Source: Paenibacillus tritici (lineage in GTDB: Bacteria > Bacillota > Bacilli > Paenibacillales > Paenibacillaceae). Taken from it: a stretch of 64,000 nt of DNA. Numbering within the stretch: position 1 is the stretch's first letter; each line of letters begins with the position of its first letter. Shown piece after piece: positions 60,606 through 64,000 of the stretch. Both the position numbers and the translations under genes were made by a program. Location: assembly GCF_013204885.1 (NCBI RefSeq), contig NZ_JABMKX010000021.1, positions 1-64,000 on the forward strand, written 5' to 3'. Below the pieces are notes generated by a model. It had not been told where the DNA came from. It searched no databases and worked only from the letters and a program-made list of their open reading frames with translations.

Positions 60606-61802
60606 TTAAGGGTTAACCTTGGTTTCAAAGGTTTGCTTCCCGTCAACGAATTTCAGCACAACTGCGGCTTTGACCGGGTCATGCTTGTCGTTCAGCGTAA
60701 TCTTGCCTGTAGCAAGCTGCAGATCTTTGGTCGCTGCCAGCGCTTCTGTAATCTTGGCCGGATCTGCTTCACCGGCACGGGTGATGGCATCGGCAACCAG
60801 CTTCAGGGCGTCGTAACCCAGGGCAGCCATACCATCCGGAACCGCGCCGCCGTTAGCCGCTTTGTAAGCATCCACGAAGGAGGTTACTTCATGAGCCGTA
60901 TCTTCAGACGAGTAGTGATTGGACATGAAGGTATTATCCAGCGCTGCGGCACCGGCGATTTCAACGAGCTGCGGGGAATCCCAGCCGTCGCCGCCCAGGA
61001 ACGGAACGGTGATGCCCATTTCACGGGCCTGCTTCACAATTTTCCCTACCTCTTCATAGTAACCAGGCAGGTAGATGACATCAGGGTTCGCTGCTTTGAT
61101 CCGGGTCAGCACCGCTTTGAAGTCAGAATCCTTCTGCTGGTAGGACTCCTGGCTCAGCACTTCGCCGCCTTTCCCTTTGAAGGTCTCTTCAAAGAACTTC
61201 TGCAGACCTTTGGAGTAGTCGCTTGAAGTATCTGTATAGATTACAGCCGTCTTGGCTTTCAGGGAATCCAGGGCAAAGTTAGCCATCACTTCACCTTGGA
61301 ACGGATCAATGAACGCGGCGCGGAACACATATTCATTCACATTGCCGCTGCGCTCATCCACGGTAACCTTCGGGTTGGTGGCACCTACAGAGACGAGCGG
61401 GATCTTCTTCTCGGTGGCTACCGGAACGATACCCAGGGTGTTAGTAGAAGTGGAAGCGCCGATGATGGTAACCACCTTGTCACTTGTGATCAGCTTCTGC
61501 GCCGCCTGCGTCGCTTCCTCCGACTTCGACGCATTGTCTGCAACGATCAGCTCAAGCTGCTTGCCGAGTACACCGCCTGCGGCGTTGATCTCGTCCACTG
61601 CCAGCTTCGCGCCCTTGGATACGGAGTCGCCGAAAGAAGCCTGACCGCCTGTGAGCTCAAGGTCAGCCCCGATTTTGATTGTGCCTCCGGCAGTATTGCC
61701 GCCGCTTGCAGAGTTACCGCTGTTCTCTGTGTTGTTGGCGCAGCCAGATGCTAACACCGCAGTCAATACTGCCGACAAGATAATGGCCCCAAGTTTCTTC
61801 AT
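60606..61802 (-). CDS. livK: Branched-chain amino acid ABC transporter binding lipoprotein
   Basis: This 398-aa lipoprotein binds Leu, Ile and Val outside the cell. It has a signal peptide with lipobox (LASGC, about 20) followed by a Ser/Gly-rich linker. The Leu/Ile/Val-binding fold is shown by KIGADLELTGGQASFGDSVS, VVTIIGASTSTNTLGIVP and TAVIYTDTSSDYSKGL. It lies at the distal end of the operon, 78 bp after livF. GGGAG lies upstream of the ATG. Ligand choice among branched-chain amino acids or related compounds cannot be read. Confidence 0.9.
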   Translation of the reverse strand: MKKLGAIILSAVLTAVLASGCANNTENSGNSASGGNTAGGTIKIGADLELTGGQASFGDSVSKGAKLAVDEINAAGGVLGKQLELIVADNASKSEEATQAAQKLITSDKVVTIIGASTSTNTLGIVPVATEKKIPLVSVGATNPKVTVDERSGNVNEYVFRAAFIDPFQGEVMANFALDSLKAKTAVIYTDTSSDYSKGLQKFFEETFKGKGGEVLSQESYQQKDSDFKAVLTRIKAANPDVIYLPGYYEEVGKIVKQAREMGITVPFLGGDGWDSPQLVEIAGAAALDNTFMSNHYSSEDTAHEVTSFVDAYKAANGGAVPDGMAALGYDALKLVADAITRAGEADPAKITEALAATKDLQLATGKITLNDKHDPVKAAVVLKFVDGKQTFETKVNP

Positions 61803-61880
61803 TGTTTCTCCCAGCCTCCCGGTTAATTGATTTTTATATATGGTGTTTCTGTGATGCTGTTGTAATCCGGCATATCCTGC

Positions 61881-62582
61881 TTAGTGCCCAAGATAAGCCA
61901 TTTGGATCTCATCCGAGTCAGCCAGTTCCTTGGCATCCCCTTCTAGCACTACGCGGCCCGTCTCCAGTACATAAGCCCGGTCGGCGATTCTGAGCGCCTG
62001 ATGCGCATTCTGCTCCACCAGCAGGACCGTGGTTCCGGCATCGTTCACTTCCTTGATAATCCGGAAAATATCCTGGACCAGCAGCGGCGCCAGTCCCATG
62101 GACGGTTCATCCAGCAGCAGCAGCTTGGGATGGCCCATAAGGGCCCGCCCCATAGCCAGCATCTGCTGTTCCCCGCCAGACAAGGTTCCGGCCTGCTGTT
62201 TCTTGCGCTCCAGCAGCCGGGGGAAGATATGGTAGACCCGTTCAAGATCAGCGGCCAGGCTGCTGCCAACCTGCAGATAAGCCCCCATCTCCAGATTCTC
62301 CTCGACTGACATATTAGCAAATACCCGGCGCCCTTCGGGACAATGGATCAGCCCCTCTTTGACAATCGCCTGAACAGTCTGATTCACAATCCATTTATCC
62401 AGAAATTCAATACTTCCTGTCTTCGGTTTAAGCAGCCCCGAGAGCGTCTTCAGCAGCGTAGACTTTCCTGCGCCATTGGCTCCGATCAGGGTCACGATCT
62501 CTCCCTGCTTCACGTGGATGCTGAGATCCTTCAAGGCATGGATCGCTCCGTAATAGACGTTAATCCCTTGTACTGTAAGCAT
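61881..62582 (-). CDS. livF: Branched-chain amino acid ABC transporter ATPase LivF
   Basis: This 233-aa ATPase has Walker A GANGAGKST, signature LSGGEQQMLAMGRAL, Walker B LLLLDEPSMGLAP and switch His-equivalent in LLVEQNAHQAL, the LivF-type arrangement. With LivG it powers import of branched-chain amino acids. It starts 4 bp after the livG stop, with AGGAGG inside the preceding region. Confidence 0.95.
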   Translation of the reverse strand: MLTVQGINVYYGAIHALKDLSIHVKQGEIVTLIGANGAGKSTLLKTLSGLLKPKTGSIEFLDKWIVNQTVQAIVKEGLIHCPEGRRVFANMSVEENLEMGAYLQVGSSLAADLERVYHIFPRLLERKKQQAGTLSGGEQQMLAMGRALMGHPKLLLLDEPSMGLAPLLVQDIFRIIKEVNDAGTTVLLVEQNAHQALRIADRAYVLETGRVVLEGDAKELADSDEIQMAYLGH

Positions 62583-62586
62583 CGCG

Positions 62587-63369
62587 CTACGCCTCCTGTC
62601 CCAAATACGCTTCGATGACCTTCGGATTATTGCGGATCTCCGCCGGTGTTCCGTCAGCGATAAGGATGCCGCGATCCAGGACGTATATGCGATTGCAGAC
62701 CCCCATCACCAGTGACATATCATGTTCGATCAGCAGAATGGTCAGGTCGAATTCCTCCCGGATCCAGGCGATCAGATTCATCAGATCACGCGTCTCATTC
62801 GGATTCATCCCGGCAGCGGGCTCATCGAGCAGCAGCAGCTTAGGTCCGGCCGCCAGCGCCCGGGCAATCTCCAGACGGCGCTGATTCCCGTAGCTCAGGT
62901 TGCTGGCGATCTCATCCCCCTGGTCGGCCAGATTGAAGATAGAGAGAATGTCCATGGCCTTCCGGGTGATTTCTTCTTCTCCCTGAAAGTGCTTCGGCAG
63001 ACGTAGCATCGAAGAGAACAACGAGTGCCTGGCATGCTGATGGAAGGCAATTTTGACATTCTCCAGAACCGTCATCGCCGTAAATAAGCGAATGTTCTGA
63101 AACGTACGTGCAGCGCCTTTATGATTGATTCTGTAAGGCTTCATCCCGCCGATAGATTCATTATTCAGCAGAATGCTGCCTGATGAGGGCGGGTATACGC
63201 CGGTCAGCAGGTTGAATAAGGTTGTTTTGCCCGCACCGTTAGGCCCGATCAGACCGATCAGCTCCCCTTGGTCAATATGGAGGGAAACCTCACTTACAGC
63301 CTTAAGTCCGCCAAAGGCCCGGCTGGCCTCCTTCACCTCAAGAAGTACTGCTGCTCTCGATTGCGTCAT
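62587..63369 (-). CDS. livG: Branched-chain amino acid ABC transporter ATPase LivG
   Basis: This 260-aa ATPase has Walker A GPNGAGKTTLFN, signature LSYGNQRRLEIARAL, Walker B LLLLDEPAAGMNP and switch LLIEHDMSLVMG, typical of LivG. The ATG at 63369 is preceded by AGGAGG. It overlaps the livM 3' end by 32 bp, so the two are translationally coupled. The frame is open further upstream within livM, but the ribosome binding site favours 63369. Confidence 0.95.
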   Translation of the reverse strand: MTQSRAAVLLEVKEASRAFGGLKAVSEVSLHIDQGELIGLIGPNGAGKTTLFNLLTGVYPPSSGSILLNNESIGGMKPYRINHKGAARTFQNIRLFTAMTVLENVKIAFHQHARHSLFSSMLRLPKHFQGEEEITRKAMDILSIFNLADQGDEIASNLSYGNQRRLEIARALAAGPKLLLLDEPAAGMNPNETRDLMNLIAWIREEFDLTILLIEHDMSLVMGVCNRIYVLDRGILIADGTPAEIRNNPKVIEAYLGQEA

Positions 63370-64000
63370 TTGCCTTTGCCTCCTTTTTGCCGGACTTGCC
63401 GAATGAGAACCGGGTTGAGCCAAGCAGGCCGCTTGGACGGAAGATCATCATCAGGATGAGCACGATCGAATAGATAATCATGCGCCATTCCGGGAATTCA
63501 CGTAAGTAGGTGTAGAGCAGAGTGACGAACACCGCTCCAACAATAGAACCAGCCGTACTGCCAAGCCCCCCGAGAACCACCATCACGATAATTTCAAAAG
63601 ACTTCAGGAAGTTGAAGCTGCCCGGCGTAATCACATAGAACGTATGGGCTGACAAGCCGCCCGCCATGCCGGCGAACAAAGCACCAATGGTAAACGCGAT
63701 AATCTTATAGCGGGTTGTGTTAATCCCCATCGCCTCAGCAGCAATCTCATTCTCGCGGATAGCGATACAGGCCCGGCCATGCGTAGATCTAATGAAGTTA
63801 TTAATCAGCACTACCGAGAGGAGCGTGAAGAAAAAGAGCATCGTCCAGGTAGTTTTGGCCGGAATACCGCTAAGCCCCGAAGCTCCGCCGACATATTCGG
63901 TATTCAGCATGATAATCCGGATGATCTCACCGAACCCCAGCGTGGCGATGGCGAGATAGTCACCGCTCAGCCGGAGAGTTGGCATGCCGATCAATACGCC
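63338..64000 (-). CDS. livM: Branched-chain amino acid ABC transporter permease LivM (partial)
   Basis: The 3' 220 codons of livM; the 5' end lies beyond the window at 64000. The GDYLAIATLGFGEIIRIIML segment and GINTTRYKIIAFTIGALFAG are typical of the permease, with several membrane helices. It is the first visible gene of the operon livM-livG-livF-livK on the minus strand; livH is expected outside the window. Confidence 0.93.
   Translation of the reverse strand, partial: GVLIGMPTLRLSGDYLAIATLGFGEIIRIIMLNTEYVGGASGLSGIPAKTTWTMLFFFTLLSVVLINNFIRSTHGRACIAIRENEIAAEAMGINTTRYKIIAFTIGALFAGMAGGLSAHTFYVITPGSFNFLKSFEIIVMVVLGGLGSTAGSIVGAVFVTLLYTYLREFPEWRMIIYSIVLILMMIFRPSGLLGSTRFSFGKSGKKEAKANDAIESSSTS

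Overview
The window looks like chromosomal DNA of a Paenibacillus or a close relative in the Paenibacillaceae. The evidence is strong AGGAGG-type ribosome binding sites, an exported enzyme anchored by three S-layer homology domains, Bacillus-type genes (lplJ, ald, yvyE, ohr), OhrR-like operators, and several families of structured intergenic repeats. Coding DNA is mostly about 50-55% GC by eye, with some clearly AT-richer patches.

Layout. 1-5.5 kb: an intergenic repeat, then a giant S-layer-anchored glycosidase-like protein. 5.8-13.4 kb: housekeeping genes (cobD-like, lplJ, YdjM-like hydrolase, HAD phosphatase, multidrug ABC exporter, PhnP-like hydrolase). 13.7-17.5 kb: sulfate uptake operon cysT-cysW-cysA-sbp with a candidate CymR-type operator. 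17.7-25.6 kb: YjbQ, TetR and YigZ proteins, pgi, a 3-hydroxyisobutyrate dehydrogenase-like enzyme, ppnP, tkt and a permuted NlpC/P60-like hydrolase.

25.7-39.2 kb (minus strand): an unusual Tad-like export or pilus locus, 'Tad-1'. In transcription order it is cpaB-like, cpaE-like, cpaF ATPase, TadB, TadC, two very small paralogous membrane proteins, two short membrane-anchored proteins, a secreted 219-aa protein and two large exported PKD-type proteins (749 and 1292 aa). No prepilin peptidase gene and no class III prepilin signal are visible in it. 39.4-43.1 kb: purU, nfo, a DUF2621 protein and a TIGR01777 epimerase. 43.1-53.8 kb (minus strand): a second, canonical Tad locus, 'Tad-2', with TadZ, TadA, TadB, TadC, an Flp pilin, two TadE-like pseudopilins, a DUF5702 protein, an A24 prepilin peptidase and an FHA protein. 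A hairpin with terminator character lies in its probable 5' leader.

54.0-60.2 kb: a DCC thiol-oxidoreductase, a small Cys-rich protein, ohr divergent from a glutathione peroxidase gene with OhrR-like boxes, and two identical tRNA-Leu(GAG) genes bracketing a 2.1-kb patch with a phage-like XRE/Cro pair, a PAS-like protein and an AT-rich orphan. tRNA-Glu and alanine dehydrogenase follow. 60.6-64 kb: a branched-chain amino acid uptake operon, with livM cut by the window edge.

The most interesting items are the Tad-1 locus with its mosaic base composition, two copies of a 218-bp palindromic element that keeps a nested hairpin with a compensatory base-pair change, the leader hairpin of Tad-2, and the tRNA-Leu-bracketed XRE/Cro patch. 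Start sites were chosen by ribosome binding site quality, and alternatives are noted. No CRISPR array, rRNA, transposase or integrase was seen.
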